From positions 248,001-312,000 of the forward strand of contig WHUZ01000034.1 of NCBI GenBank assembly GCA_015179045.1: DNA of 64,000 nucleotides, given 5' to 3'. The notes under the pieces were generated by a model. That model worked only from the letters and a program-made list of their open reading frames with translations. It searched no databases and had not been told where the DNA came from. This stretch comes from Kalaharituber pfeilii (Eukaryota > Ascomycota > Pezizomycetes > Pezizales > Pezizaceae). The position numbers and the translations under genes were made by a program. Shown here piece after piece: positions 11,550 to 23,570 of the stretch; positions within the stretch are counted from its first letter, which is position 1; each line of letters starts with the position of its first letter.

Positions 11550-12440
11550 CCTAGGCTAGCAGTTACAGTTTGACCGTCTCACTTTATTTTATTTTTGATT
11601 TTTACTTACAATATGAGCATCCGCTCTTCGCTCGCAGCAGAAGCAGCCCCGTCTCGCAGCAGCCCCTCCCCGCCTCGTAGCAGCAGCACCTCACTCGAAC
11701 TTGTCATCTCCACTCGAGCTCGCCATTTTCCGCCCAACCGGCCAAACTCTTTCTTTTCGCTTGTCTTCACTCCTCTTTTTTATTTGTCGCTGGACTATTT
11801 AGTTTATAAATATTCCGTGCGTAATTCCCGAGTATTTACGTTGTTACCACCTTACCTATTAGTGTATAGTGCTTAATAGATCTGGTGGAATATGTCGAAA
11901 GAGAGGTTTGACAAGGTTCAAGCAGTGAATACTGAGATCGAGAGGGCAATGACTATTAGGAAACTGGGGAATATGCAGAAACCTTCCATAAGAATATCCA
12001 GAACTTGGTGGATAGTAATAAAATTCCAATCCAAAATATTGTTCCGGATATTCTTATGGAAGGTTTCTGCATATTCCCCAGGTTTCCTAATAGGTATTGC
12101 CCTCTCAATCTCAGTATTCACTACTCGAACTTTGTCAAACCTCTTCTCCCTTTATCGTCCAGACATCTTCCACCAAAACTATTAGGCACTACGCACAAAT
12201 AGTTAAGGTGCTTACAATGTAGATATTCGCAAACTACGCACAGTGAATAGTCTGGCGAAAAATAAAAAAGAGGCGTGAAGAAGTATCATACAAGCAAAAA
12301 TGAAGAGTTTGATCGAAATTGGCGAGTTCGAGTGAGGTGCAGCCGCTGCGGGGGGAAGCTGCGAGCTGCGAACAAGTTAGTGGTTCAAGACTGGGCAGTT
12401 GGTTAAGTCCTCAGTGAATTAGTCAAACTGAATGTAAACT
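11550..12440. repeat. Long inverted repeat (foldback element)
   Basis: Two arms of roughly 400 bp face each other around a loop at about 12001-12045. The inner 105-110 bp (11893-12000 against 12046-12155) match closely, for example GCAGAAACCTTCCATAAGAA and its complement. The outer parts (11600-11890 against 12160-12430) are diverged by substitutions and small indels but stay collinear. A transcript would form a long hairpin. No transposase and no clear target duplication. The right end touches the pogo-like element that starts at 12442. Confidence 0.75.
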
Positions 12441-12441
12441 A

Positions 12442-13218
12442 CAGTATACCCTCGATATAAGAATACTCGATATAAGAATTTCATATAAGAATATGACCCC
12501 ATACAAATTAAGAATATTTTCATTACAAGAATATTCTTAATTTTTTCTTGCTTAGTCATGGACCTATCCTTATATTAGATGTGCACTATGGCATGAGACT
12601 AACTAATCCTAATTGGGGGGCTTATCGATAAGACTTCTTGGCATCATTTCCATGTACCATACACACACACACTTGATCTAGTGTAATTCATCATTACAAT
12701 CAGCTGTAGAATTCTATGAGTATGGAATTTACTCAAGTGAACCTCCTAATTCGATTCATATACATATCATGCCTCCCGCTAAAGCTTCTAAATATCAAAA
12801 TTGGAACTAAGCAGAACATCAAGCTGTACATGAATATGCAGTATAAAATTCAAACTATGGCTAGTGGACAATCGAACAGTAGTATAAGCAAAAGTATCCA
12901 GACAAGACATGAACCTTCAAACCAGCGATGCAACATACCAAGTAGACAAGAATCAAAGACTTTCTTTCTTGTATGTATACCTACACTCCCAGTCGAAGAA
13001 CAGATACTGATTGCCTGTATAACAACAGCAAAAGAGAACTAATGATTGAGTAGAATTTAGTGTATGGCATATGCAAGTTTATCTCGGCATTTAGTGTCAG
13101 TGTAGCTAGTGTCATGTATATTATATGGCTGAATCTCCACTCTACTTGGTATAAGAATATATTCGATATAAGAATATTTGCCTGCCACCCGACGATATTC
13201 TTATATCGAGATAGTACT
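12442..13218. mobile_element. Pogo/Tigger-like non-autonomous element (family A)
   Basis: The left end CAGTATACCCTCGATATAAG follows a TA. The right end is the degenerate complement (TTATATCGAGATAGTACTC). Sub-terminal repeats of GATATAAGAAT occur at both ends. The interior has no intact transposase; a 108-codon frame inside it is not recognisable. Belongs with the element at 33014-33414. Confidence 0.65.
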
Positions 13219-16121
13219 CCACCTGAATGAAGTCGTCATAGCAAGCTTGAAGATTGCATTTATCAGCCCCTGACTTTCAAGTGTTGCAAATTGGCATTGC
13301 AGACATGCCAGGTTACCGTCATTTCTATAGTTCCTTTTAAAATGAGGTTGTCAATGACTCCAAGATGCTGTTAACAGCCTACATTATCAACAATCTCGTT
13401 GCCTGGCTTTTTATTTAGTACTAAACATGATACTCACAGCATACATTGTTGTGTTTATCTTGCATCAGAGTGTTCGTCAAAGAATTTTACTTCTATTGCG
13501 GGAGGGAAAAAAAGTTCTGGGTTGACATGCAATACAGTTTTGAGGTGGAAGAACTCTGAATCCAACCTGAATGCACGACCCCTACCATATATAGCCTTCC
13601 TATCTATTATCAAAATCCCTGATGCTTCGTCAGTCCACCTGGCTCGCAGTGGCCCATTACGCTAACGCTAACTACTTGCTAATCACTAGGCCCTTGTAGG
13701 ACAGTATTCAATGGATGCGAGTCCTAAAGTTTGGTATATTGTTACTCTTCTAGTTGAGCTTCTACACTATCATGTATCTTCTTCTATTACAAGCAGCAGT
13801 GCTGATGCTCATGGCATAGCACACATTCCAAACCTCAGGGTTGTCAGGAGATACATGAAGAATCCATTATGTACTGTTTCATAATTTCCATTCACGCTCG
13901 AGAACACCGGTCCAGTCTTAGTTCAGCTACTAGACAACAATGGGTTTCCAGAGCTCTTGTAAGTAAGGAGGCTAAATCTGGTATGAGGGACTCTAGTAGT
14001 AGATACGGTATGCTACATACAAGATCAATCTTGCCGCTTCAGTACATGGCAGTGGCACTTTCATTAAATCGGGGTGCTCTGGTGCCCCGAGGGCAGAGTG
14101 GGCTCAGAGAGAAGGTATGGAATGCCGATAGTCCATGGATTGCTCATGGCAGCAATGTATGGGGACTGGAGCCCATCTGGAGAGAATCACGACCAGATGA
14201 GATTGGTTGGGGAAACACAGGATCATGCTGTCGATACCCCACTCGGCAGAGAGCCGTGCCTTGTATACATATGTATCCTATGGTATAGAACTACCTGTTA
14301 GGAACTGAGTTAATAAAGAGATGTGCTAAACAAAGTGGTAGTTAAGAGTGATACCTTCCCAGACATGCTGACATTGGCCACACAGCACTCAGTAGCACCA
14401 GCACTATATATAATATAAGTACCATCTCGAGTTGATCCAATGTAATTCTAGTAGTAATTAGCAAAAGCCAGGCCTCAAGCTTCACTCCACGTTCATCTGA
14501 CCTGGTGCCCAGAGATTGCCGCTTCTGCCCGATGTACTCTCAATTTACACAACCTTGGGGTGGGAGTCTTCAAGCCATTGAGTGTCGTCGGAATGTCTCT
14601 GTCCAGTCACTTCCTGACTGGACAGCAGCCGAGATCAGTGGCGCTAACTATATATTTGAAGCGACAGCTAATCAACTAGTACGTACAACCCATGCCCGCA
14701 TCCCATGGCTACATCGATCCACCTATTCCAATCTCCAGTTGTAATGAAGGCTCAACAGCATACACTGTCTTGCACAGGGTACCTGTATCTATAGCTGGCA
14801 CGACGAAGTCTCAAGGGCAGTCTCAATGGTCAAATGTCAAGGAAAGGATCATAAAAGAAGAGTAATCAATTGTCTTGTCTGTGCATATCTGGTCTGTCTG
14901 TCAGTCTATATCTGCCTATCCATGTCTGTAGCTTACTTTTATGCGCATGCCCATACAGTCCTATCTACATCAATTTATAGACCACCTTCGCCTTCCAACT
15001 GAGCCTATACATGCACATCTCGTTTGCTAAATATGAGCTCACCTCCTTAGCATCTATAGGCATCACCATATACTGCTACTGATGAGTAGCATTCCGGCTC
15101 GTGTTTGGCCTTATTCTTTCCATCGGTACTGTGGTTACCACCACACCGTGTGAGTGCAGTTGTCTGTGTCATCGTACTCTGGGCATCTCTTGATGTTTAG
15201 CCAACTCCAGCACTTCAGCCGCCTTCCTATGTGAGTGCAGAACAATAGCATTCCTGAGTGATTGCCAGCAACATTATCGCACTGTTGAAAGCCTAACATT
15301 TAGCTAAATCTACTTCAGCTACCTCAGTGCCAGAATGCCCATGAACAGAGGTGCAGCAATACCTTCAGGTTTTGGGGATACGTGAGGTCAGTATGTCAGA
15401 TGCTATTCGAACTGTGTCCGGAAACTTGGTTCTGGAGAAGATAAAACAGTGCTAGGAAAACTAGGAGTTTTCCAGTTATTTTTTCTTGCACTGTATGTAA
15501 GCAGGTTGCGCAGTGAAATAGCTCTTGAGATTGTATGTTGTCTAACCAAAGCTATTCCAGCCTTGAATGTCAAGCAGAAGTTGGATGTCACGAGCGGTGA
15601 CCTTGGTGGTATCAAGCTTCATAGTCCGTTGTTAATGGGAGTCCCATGCTGACTTGTCAAGATGCCAATGAGGATGAATTAGCGATAATGGTATTGACTT
15701 GTCAAGAAGATAAAATATATGTAGAAAATGGTGACAAGGAATAACAAAATAGGAGAATAATTGAGTATATAGTACATACAACATTTCCCATATCTCCAGT
15801 GGAATCAGAAGCTTCATTTGTAGGAGATTATGCAGCTTGCCATTCATGCTTTAGCGTGTCGATACAATATGATACAGTGCAACCTACCCTCATGAGCTCA
15901 CACGCACGTAGGAGAGATACAGACATTGTTGTTTTTTTGTGCTTGGTGTGAGGTGCACATGAGGCAATATGATGTGAGCAATAGTTGGAGATGAGGCAGT
16001 GTGAGAGGCAGCATCCAAAGCCTTTCAGATTTCTACATTTCAATTTATCCCTGCACTCCAGGCATGGATTGTACGTACTAGTAGATTAGCGGTCGCTTGT
16101 ATCGTTTAGCGACACTTATCC
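13219..16121. other. 2.9-kb region without a supported gene
   Basis: Frames up to 139 codons occur but none reads like a protein. The only structure I can pair is a 54-bp hairpin-bearing repeat at 14581-14634 that recurs inverted at 16122-16173. Confidence 0.4.
14581..14634 (+). repeat. Hairpin repeat, copy 1 of an inverted pair
   Basis: Contains GTCCAGTCA-TTCC-TGACTGGAC, a stem-loop, within a 54-bp block that matches the reverse complement of 16122-16173 at about 80 percent. The pair could be the ends of a 1.6-kb element. Confidence 0.5.
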
Positions 16122-16173
16122 CGGCTTCCGTCCAGTCAGAATGTGACTGGACAGAGATATTGCCGAGTGTCGT
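16122..16173 (-). repeat. Hairpin repeat, copy 2 of an inverted pair
   Basis: Reverse-orientation partner of 14581-14634 with the same stem (GTCCAGTCA...TGACTGGAC) and the same flanking GAGTGTCG on its outer side. Confidence 0.5.
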
Positions 16174-16307
16174 AGCTCAAGGAATTTGGATATTTGTCCA
16201 AGTTTGGTTGTAAGATAGTAGTAGCTCCCTCCAGTATAGATGATGTGAGGGTCACTGCCACTAGAACCCTTCAATGGGTTTGTGTATGTCGCTACTGAGG
16301 TTATCGT

Positions 16308-16642
16308 TAGTGAGCGGCACGAGCTAGCTCGAGCCGAGCTGGAGGGTGAGCTCGAGCTGGCGTGGCATGAGCTCGAGCCTGGATTGATTATATACATAAT
16401 ATTGACAAACTAAACTAAACTAAGCTAAATTTTCATCTTTCTCACTACTATCAGCTAAATTGTGCATTTCGAAGTTGTTGGTAGGTCAGAATGAGCTCCA
16501 AGTCTCTAATTATTACTATATTAGGTATTTACAGTTTATGAAACCTTGCACTGGCTAAGCATTTTAGCGAGCTGTCAAGAAAAACACAAGCATGATCTTG
16601 GCTCGTTTGAGCTCGAGCTGGCTCGGCTCGTGCCGCTCACTA
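16308..16642. mobile_element. hAT-like non-autonomous element, copy 1
   Basis: Terminal inverted repeats TAGTGAGCGGCACGAGC, followed on both sides by GAGCTCGAGC-rich sub-terminal repeats. 335 bp, no transposase. The flanking 8-mers differ, so the target duplication is lost. Copy 2 (17847-18427) lies in the opposite orientation. Confidence 0.7.
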
Positions 16643-17846
16643 GGACTGAGCTTACAAAGGACTCTAGATGTATTATACTGTTAATGATGATGAACTATTC
16701 TTTTGTTTGATATAAAGAGGTATGACATATACTAAGGGCGAGGATGGTCTGCACTCAGCGAAGATATCACAGGCTGCTCAATCAGACTTTACTGCATGTA
16801 GAGGCGGCTTGTGAGATCATAAAATGGCTCACTTAGTTGGATTGCCACCATTTATAGCACAAAATTGGCGACTAGAACCATTACCCTTCAACTAAAATTG
16901 AAACATGAAGACAAATCATTTCCAAGGCCGTGTTCACTTAGTTGAATCTACACTTGTCATGCATGCTAACGCTCTAGATCTACTGTTGTGCAAATGAATT
17001 ACAACCTAGCTTACTGTGTGGCCCACTATATATACATTAGTACTAGTAGCTTTACAAGAGTCTATTGGTACTTAGGGCTGATCTTGAACAACCTTTTCAC
17101 CAAGATCCCTTTGACATTAAGTGGGCACTGCTGCTATGGCTTCGTGACTGGCTGCACAGAAGTAAGTTTATCTGCCATACGAATTAAGGCCGGTAAGCAC
17201 GGAAATCACGGTGACCCGCATGAAAAATTGGTATATGATGGAGCTTCTGTTGAATAGAGTACTAGTAACAGTTAAAATATAAATATTATAAAATAAGGAA
17301 TAAGTAATACATATAAAATATAAGAAGTATAAAGTATTAGAAAAATAAGAAAACCAAATCAAGCATAATAACAATTTTTTTTATTAAAAACCAAATATAT
17401 TAAATGGTTTATGTTCATAATTTATTCAAAATAAAGAGAAAAAGATATAAAAACTTAATTCTTACATAAGCTCCGTTGAATCGATAAGACACTACGAGTA
17501 GCGTCGAAGATGTCTCCATCACGGTTGAAGAACTATGGTATAATTATCGCCTTTCTAGTGGCTGGGAATATATATATACAAACTGAATCTTTTCAGGCCT
17601 ACATGTAGATACATTCTGTTTGATGGAGTCGAACATTTCATATGGAATATCGCCTCATGTTCAGTAAGCGAGGTTTATTGAGCTTAGAGTCTATCTACAT
17701 ACAAATAGTGTCAATACATGGATAGAAGCGAGTTAAGAATACTCAAGCTGGATAATAGAGTAAAAAATGTAGCTCAGTGCCTTGAGATTTAGAGGATGTC
17801 CCTTGGGACCCTGAGGTGCTTTGAGATCTAGTAGAGAAGTAGTTGA
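16643..17846. other. Spacer between the two hAT-like copies
   Basis: No gene. 17258-17465 is very AT-rich (runs of ATAAAATATAAG type) but carries no open frame or repeat I can define. Confidence 0.4.
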
Positions 17847-18427
17847 TAGTGAGCAGCACGAGCCGAGCCAGCTCGAGCTCAGGCTCGAGCTTAAGACAGC
17901 CAAGGTCACGCTAGTGTTTCTCTTGACAGCTCGCTAAAATGCTCAGCCAGCGCAGGGTTCCACAAACTTGCAGCAGGAGTAAATGTAGAAGAAATACTGC
18001 ATTTAGCGGATAGCGGCGAGGAGGATGAAGCTGTAGAATAGTTTAGATTAGTTATCAATATCATGTAATCAAGGCTCGCTGGCTCGAGCCCACCTTCTAT
18101 TTGACGAGCTCGGCTCGAGCCGAGCTCACTTACCCACGAGCTGGCTCGAGCTCACCCTCCAGCTCGGCGGAGAATGGAGAGGAATATGACATTTTAGAGA
18201 ATTTCTTCGCCGGGGTCAAGTTCTAGAAGTTAGGAGAGCGGGGGCGACGGCGCGATGGGGCCATGTACGTAGAAATTTATTTTAGCCTGTCTCCGGGCTA
18301 TGAGGGCTTGCCCAGGGACCCTGCCATGGCCACGTGCTACAGGCGGGGTTATGTGATTAAAAAAAAAAAAAGAAAAAAAAAAAAATCACCCTCCAGCTCG
18401 GCTCGAGCTAGCTCGTGCCGCTCACTA
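17847..18427. mobile_element. hAT-like non-autonomous element, copy 2
   Basis: Starts TAGTGAGCAGCACGAGC and ends with the complement GCTCGTGCCGCTCACTA. A perfect 8-bp target duplication GTAGTTGA flanks it (17839-17846 and 18428-18435), the hallmark of hAT transposition. It is 581 bp only because a retroposon (18169-18385) is nested in it. Confidence 0.85.
18169..18385 (+). mobile_element. Poly(A)-tailed retroposon S1 nested in hAT-like element
   Basis: Flanked by a perfect 17-bp duplication of host-element sequence (18152-18168 and 18386-18402). The insert of 217 bp ends GGCGGGGTTATGTGATT plus an A-rich tail. It is the longest copy of the family in the window. The 5' end differs from other copies while the 3' end is shared, as for 5'-truncated LINEs or SINEs. 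I could not find convincing Pol III boxes. Confidence 0.85.
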
Positions 18428-18435
18428 GTAGTTGA

Positions 18436-19549
18436 TGATTGGAACTAGACGAACAGGGCGGGCAAGCTTGAATGATGCCAGCTAATACTCCAAAAATGAA
18501 CCTGCTAGTGCCTCAAGCTGACTGTCTGATTGAGTTGTAGATGCTATTTGGATATATAATTTTAATGTCAAAAGTGCCTTTCTGCCTCACTTACAGAAAC
18601 TGTAGTTTGCTCCTCTTCATCCTCATCATCGGAGGGGTGAGTAGTAGTTTCTGATCCTGGGTGATAAGTGCCAATTAAAGTATTTAAGGTCACTGCATCT
18701 GAGTCCTCGACATATTTGTCCACTAGATTAATAGACTCTTCAGCTTCTACTATTGAAGTGCCATAGATTCAGTAGCTGAAATTGCCTGAAGTTGAGTAGT
18801 TAACAATTTTATTTGCCAACATATTAGTATTCCAAGCTGTAACCATATGATTAATCACTTGTCGAATATAAAAAGTTGATACCGTTCCTCATCTGTAGGG
18901 TCTTGATACCTGCGGCATGAGGAGGAGATCGAGTTTGAGGCCATGGATGTGGATGCCAGAGTATTGATGGCAGAATGCTCGAGTTCAAGTAAGATATTCT
19001 TCACATTATAGCTTGAGACAAAGACCTATACGCTATATTTACTTGATATATTTTACCCAGTAGTGTCATAGACTAAACACCACTTCATGCAACATCCAAT
19101 ATGACAGGGAAAAATTGTTAGTGGTACCTTATTTAGGCGACCGGGCCAGGCTATCCATCCAATATTCCCAGATATCCAATGCTTTTCATAATCCCAAGCT
19201 CGGGAGAGAACCCCTATCCAATAGTGGCTAATATCCAGTAAGTGGGGATCCATATGAGAGGTTAGACTGTACTACTCCAGTGCCCAAAATGCAGTTTTTC
19301 ATAGCCTTTTCTTATTTTTTTGGTCAGGTAACTCCGCATACAGGCTCTCAGCCTATGGCAGGACCCCTTCATTACCCGGAGATATGTCTGTGACACCGGA
19401 TTGTGGGCCGGATCACCTACGCTACCTAATATCTATCTACATGATATGACTTCACTGTGGCTGCAGGTGAACAAATGCAGAAAATGGACCAAGTGCAGTA
19501 ATACACACAATTGGTTCTTAATCAATCTACATTGCGTCCTCCCCAGCCC
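18436..19549. other. Spacer with a TIR-like end
   Basis: No gene. Near 19238-19275 the sequence ending ATGAGAGGTTAGACTG-TA matches the terminal repeat of the family D element (35681-35871), so a degraded copy probably lies to its left, but I cannot find the other end. Confidence 0.35.
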
Positions 19550-19641
19550 TACCTACCTGCTTTCTTTGTTTTTCCCCTTCTCCCTATCCCACTTTGTGCC
19601 CAGTTTCTCGCCATAGCCCTTATGGCGGCACGCGAGCAATG

Positions 19642-19676
<35 letters not shown>

Positions 19677-19986
19677 TGCCCAGTTCATTATCCACCTTCA
19701 ACCACTTCCAAACATTCCTCGGTCTCTTGTTCACTACTATCCCATGAACTACTATTGCTGAAGTGGCAGGTTGTAGTTCCAGCTTTTTTGGTAAATGGGG
19801 CTTGCTCTTTGCAGTAGAAGTGGCCCTGGAGGTGGTGGTCTTTCCTTTGGCACTGGCAGGTGGGTCTCTCTTCTTAACACTGGGTGGGGTGGAAGGGGCT
19901 GGCCTCATCTTCGGGGGAGCTGCGGAGATTCGGGTGGCCGCTTCTGCATATGAGGGTCGCTCTGTTTGCATATCCGCACTATGCAT
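19550..19986 (-). pseudogene. LINE-like ORF1 relic
   Basis: A minus-strand frame from 19986 has a Ser/Pro/Lys-rich basic start (PSYAEAATRISAAPPK) followed by SAIVVHGIVVNKRPRNVWKW, which resembles the start of the folded part of ORF1 in fungal non-LTR retrotransposons. The frame is interrupted at 19606-19673 by retroposon S2; removing it rejoins DNELGT to KWDREKGKTKK. No reverse transcriptase follows. The family assignment is by pattern only. Confidence 0.4.
19606..19673 (+). mobile_element. Poly(A)-tailed retroposon S2
   Basis: About 40 bp of body (TCTCGCCATAGCCC...GCGAGCAAT) plus an A tract, flanked by a perfect 12-bp duplication TTGTGCCCAGTT (19594-19605 and 19674-19685). Inserted in the LINE-like relic. 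Confidence 0.85.
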
Positions 19987-20618
19987 AGATGGAGTAGACT
20001 TATTTGTTTAAGTGGAGTCTTGCTCCTCATCTCCATGGTATTTTTGTGGATAATGCTTATACAGAGTTGGATATTCTTCAGGTGCTGACACATCAGACCA
20101 TATTCACCCTCAAGATCTACTGTTTCTGCCTTCACTATTCATACAAAAGATTGTGCATCAATCTCAAACAAAGGCTGGTGATGTCTTTTGAAGTTGGGCC
20201 GCCCGTCCTCGGCTGAGGAGTTGAAATTCAGTGGTAGGTGAGCATGTGGGGTTATTGTTTTCATAGCCTGCGTCGGAATTGGAGAGGGCTTTAGCTCCTA
20301 GGAGCTCTCCATAGTTATAAAGTGAAAAGAAAGTAAAAATTGTTCGACAGCATACAGCTGGCGATGATAATACAGCTACATGAAAGCTTCCTTATTCTTC
20401 TATTGTTGATGACTCATGGCTTGTATGAGAGGTATGAGAATATATAATCATCTTCTCTGCCACAAGTCTTTTTATATACTAGCCCTACTGGCCCCTACAG
20501 ACCCGTACCGGGATCAGAGCGTCCCTATTCTTTCTTGAACACAGGTTGAGTGGAAACGAATTGATGATACCGTGCGGAACAGATGGAGGCGGGTGGCAGA
20601 ACGCGGACATATCACACA

Positions 20619-20682
20619 GCTTCTCGCCATATCCCATAAGGCGGCATGCGAGTAATCATATTTTAAAAAAAAAAAAAAATTT
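20619..20682 (+). mobile_element. Poly(A)-tailed retroposon S3
   Basis: Same body as S2 (CTTCTCGCCATATCCC...GGCATGCGAGTAATCAT) and an A tract; a weak duplication TCACACA flanks it. Confidence 0.7.
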
Positions 20683-20945
20683 TCACACATTTTTACCAAT
20701 TCTATTGATAGAACTGACACTCTATATATATAGTTACCCTCAGCTCTGACTGCCAAAAGCGATCCAGCCTGAGATCTCTAAAATAGATGGCAGCAATGCA
20801 GGAAAAAATATACTTTACAGTCACCAAGTGCAAGTTATCTGTTAAATGTGTTCATATACAAAATTTTGTATTTTGAATCCAGATAAAGTGGAAATATAGA
20901 GTCTGGGCATGAGAACAGAAATATACCATCATCAGACCACAGAAT

Positions 20946-21007
20946 ATGTCCCAGCTATAGGGTCATAGCCTGTACGCGAGGTTACATGATCGAAAAAAAA
21001 AAAAATG
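20946..21007 (+). mobile_element. Poly(A)-tailed retroposon S4
   Basis: Ends GCGAGGTTACATGAT plus A tract, the second 3'-end subtype, with a 9-bp duplication CCACAGAAT on each side (20937-20945 and 21008-21016). Confidence 0.7.
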
Positions 21008-21925
21008 CCACAGAATGTCGCTGCCAAGGGGAGGTACTTGAATGCAGGTCACGTGATGACGTGGCACAAGACTCAGGAGACCTGCATACCAGTTGAAGCG
21101 CTTTTTGAATCTCAATCCAGGACCAAAATGTATCCAGTGAACTGTCAAACTGCACTGTGATATCCACTGATTGCCGGCTCGCCTATATTTGAAGACGCAG
21201 GTGATTCCCTTCCTTTTCTGGGATCTGAAACTTGGATCAGAACGACGACATCATCCCATTTTGGGGTGCAGTAGCAGACACGTGACGTTGTTTGAATTAA
21301 CCGTGCCTAGCAGAAAGTCTTCCTAATATGGTTTCACTAGTGTCCACTTGTACGAGACATGCAGCAAGGTTTAGAGTTCATCATATAAAATCACAAAAAA
21401 TCAATAAGTTAGCGGAATATTACAGAAAAAAGCAGACTGCATGAATGGACATTTGAGAAGCTGGATCTTCTTTTAGAATTTATAATTGGGCATTTTTGAT
21501 CGAGTTGTTATGTTTTTGCAAGGCGGGTGCACTCAGCTGCATGTCTCTTGACTCCAAGGGATACTTTCGTAAAAGTGGACATGCACTTTCCCTTCTGCTG
21601 CATAGTGAAACTATACTAGGGAGACTTTCTGCTAGGTACTGTATACTTGCAGCTCCAACTTATTGGCAGCCTTGTCATGTGGACAATTTATATCAGTGCA
21701 ACAGAGTACTCATACTTAAGCCTTGATAAATTGAGTCAAAAGATCATGGGATTGCAGAGCACAGTCCTCCATTCTAGTAATTATCAGTTCTCAACCACAA
21801 AGATCTTCAAGTACACTGAACCGGAAGTCACCTACCTTTGGTTGTGCATAAGCCTATGCATTCATCTGACACGAGACAATCTATCGCCTCTAGAATTGCA
21901 AAAAATGATGGTCCATGCACGCATA

Positions 21926-22035
21926 CTCGCTGGTTCGGAAAGTATTGGAACGCTGCATAACATATTTGCACTATTCCAAAAGGCGAATAGCCCACACAAT
22001 TTATGCAGCGTTCCAATACTTTCCGAACCAGCGAG
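21926..22035. mobile_element. Miniature hairpin MITE (family G)
   Basis: 110 bp: two arms of 35 bp (CTCGCTGGTTCGGAAAGTAT ... and exact complement) around a 40-bp core, flanked by TA (21924-21925, 22036-22037). The perfect arms suggest a recent insertion. Confidence 0.88.
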
Positions 22036-22379
22036 TACTATCTTCTTCATGTATGTGTCAGTGATAGAGAGCTTGAAGTGATAAATGTCTTGAAGCATGA
22101 GCTGTAGACTGTGTCACATGTTTTTAGTGCCATAGCTGAATGGTCTCGGAAGAATGTAACTTGCTGCAAGGCTGTATTGAAATTTTGTGGTCAAGGCTCC
22201 CGGGGATTGTTGTTGTGGGGGCTGCCAAACTCAGTATCATGTCAGCTCAATCGTTTGTGCATATCAAGGCGATCAAAATGCAAATACGGGTTAGAGCACT
22301 CGGTCATATAGTGCAGGTCCGAGCCGTCACCTTGAAGTTGCAAGTCTCCTGAGTCACTAGAACGTCGTAAATTCGTCCT

Positions 22380-23570
22380 TAACGGCCATGATGACCGTAG
22401 TAGTGATGAGCTGCGTATGGTTAATGAGACAGCACGTTGGCATCTTTCCCAGCACCAAGTTTCCAGTTTTAGCAATCAATAACTCACAAAATATTTCTCT
22501 GATATATGTGATGAATTACTTCTAGACTAAATTTGACTGCACTGATTCTGAATCTGAAGGAAGAAATGCAAAAAAAGGCTACATATATATATCTACAGTT
22601 CTATCACCTTTATACCCAAACAGCATAATCAGACCTTGAGGCGGCTTCTGTATATAGCTCCTCTCTCCGTATCTGTTGTCAATATATAGATTGGTTTGGT
22701 ATTTTATCCCTCGCCCCATATCCTAACCATATTAAAAGCCCTTTATCCTCGTCGTATGATAATCAGCTCGTCTACCGTTACAATTACTGAAATTTTTGTG
22801 AGATAGTGTAGTGGTCGCTCAACCGAGCTAAAACAACCCACCGGTGGTTACTGGACATGAGTCAGGTAGCTTGGCCTATTCGGTCTGTAGGTCATGGGTT
22901 GCAACAGAAGAGGGTGTGACTGAGGATCTGGGCACAAATATAGGCAAAGAGCTGTTGTGGTTGATGTTTTGTGAGGTTTGGAGCTGATGGTGGGGGCAGC
23001 AAGAGCCTGCAAGTTGAATTCTGTAGTATAGGAGCTCCTGGAGGCATCGGAGAAGTGGCCTCCACATAAGCTCTTATACTTATAGAATTCAATTCAGAGG
23101 TAGCTGGGTTGGAATTGAGATTGCCAGTTTTGCAGCTCGAGGTTGACGAGGTTGAAGCAGCTAATCTGGGGAAAAAAGTAAAATTCAGACTCTATAGATG
23201 AAGGTACGTACAGCGTGATACTATAGAAATCGAGCTTTATTAGCCTCATATTGTAATAAGGCGCCGGCATTACCACTGCCAATGCCACTGCTGCATGAGC
23301 AGGTAAAGTGTTGTAGCGTGTATGGGTATTTGCTTGTAGACACTCGAGGGGGTTATTTCGCATGGTATGGAGGTGATACAACTGTATATGTATACAGGTA
23401 GCTTTTTTTTGCATGTTTTCCTTCGGATTCAGAATCAGCGCAGTCAATTTAGTCTAGAATTAATTCATCGCATATATCAGAGATATATTTTGTGAGTTAT
23501 TGATTGCTAAAACTGGGCTGGGAAAGGTACCAACCTGCCGTCTCGTTACCCATACGCAGCTCGTTACTTC
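22380..23570. repeat. Long inverted-repeat element
   Basis: Arms 22380-22640 and 23360-23570 are complementary over about 200-250 bp, for example TTGCTAAAACTGG / CCAGTTTTAGCAA and TTCAGATTCAGAATCAG-type stretches, with small indels. The 700-bp centre contains no convincing gene. A DNA transposon derivative is likely, but the exact ends and a target duplication were not found. Confidence 0.6.

Larger units (their letters stand above)
20220..21925. other. Repeat-bearing spacer
   Basis: Apart from retroposons S3 and S4 I see no gene. Short frames at 21496-22081 are not protein-like. Confidence 0.35.

Noticed and set aside
13869..14288. 139-codon open frame
   Set aside because: No recognisable motif and atypical composition; lies in decayed spacer.
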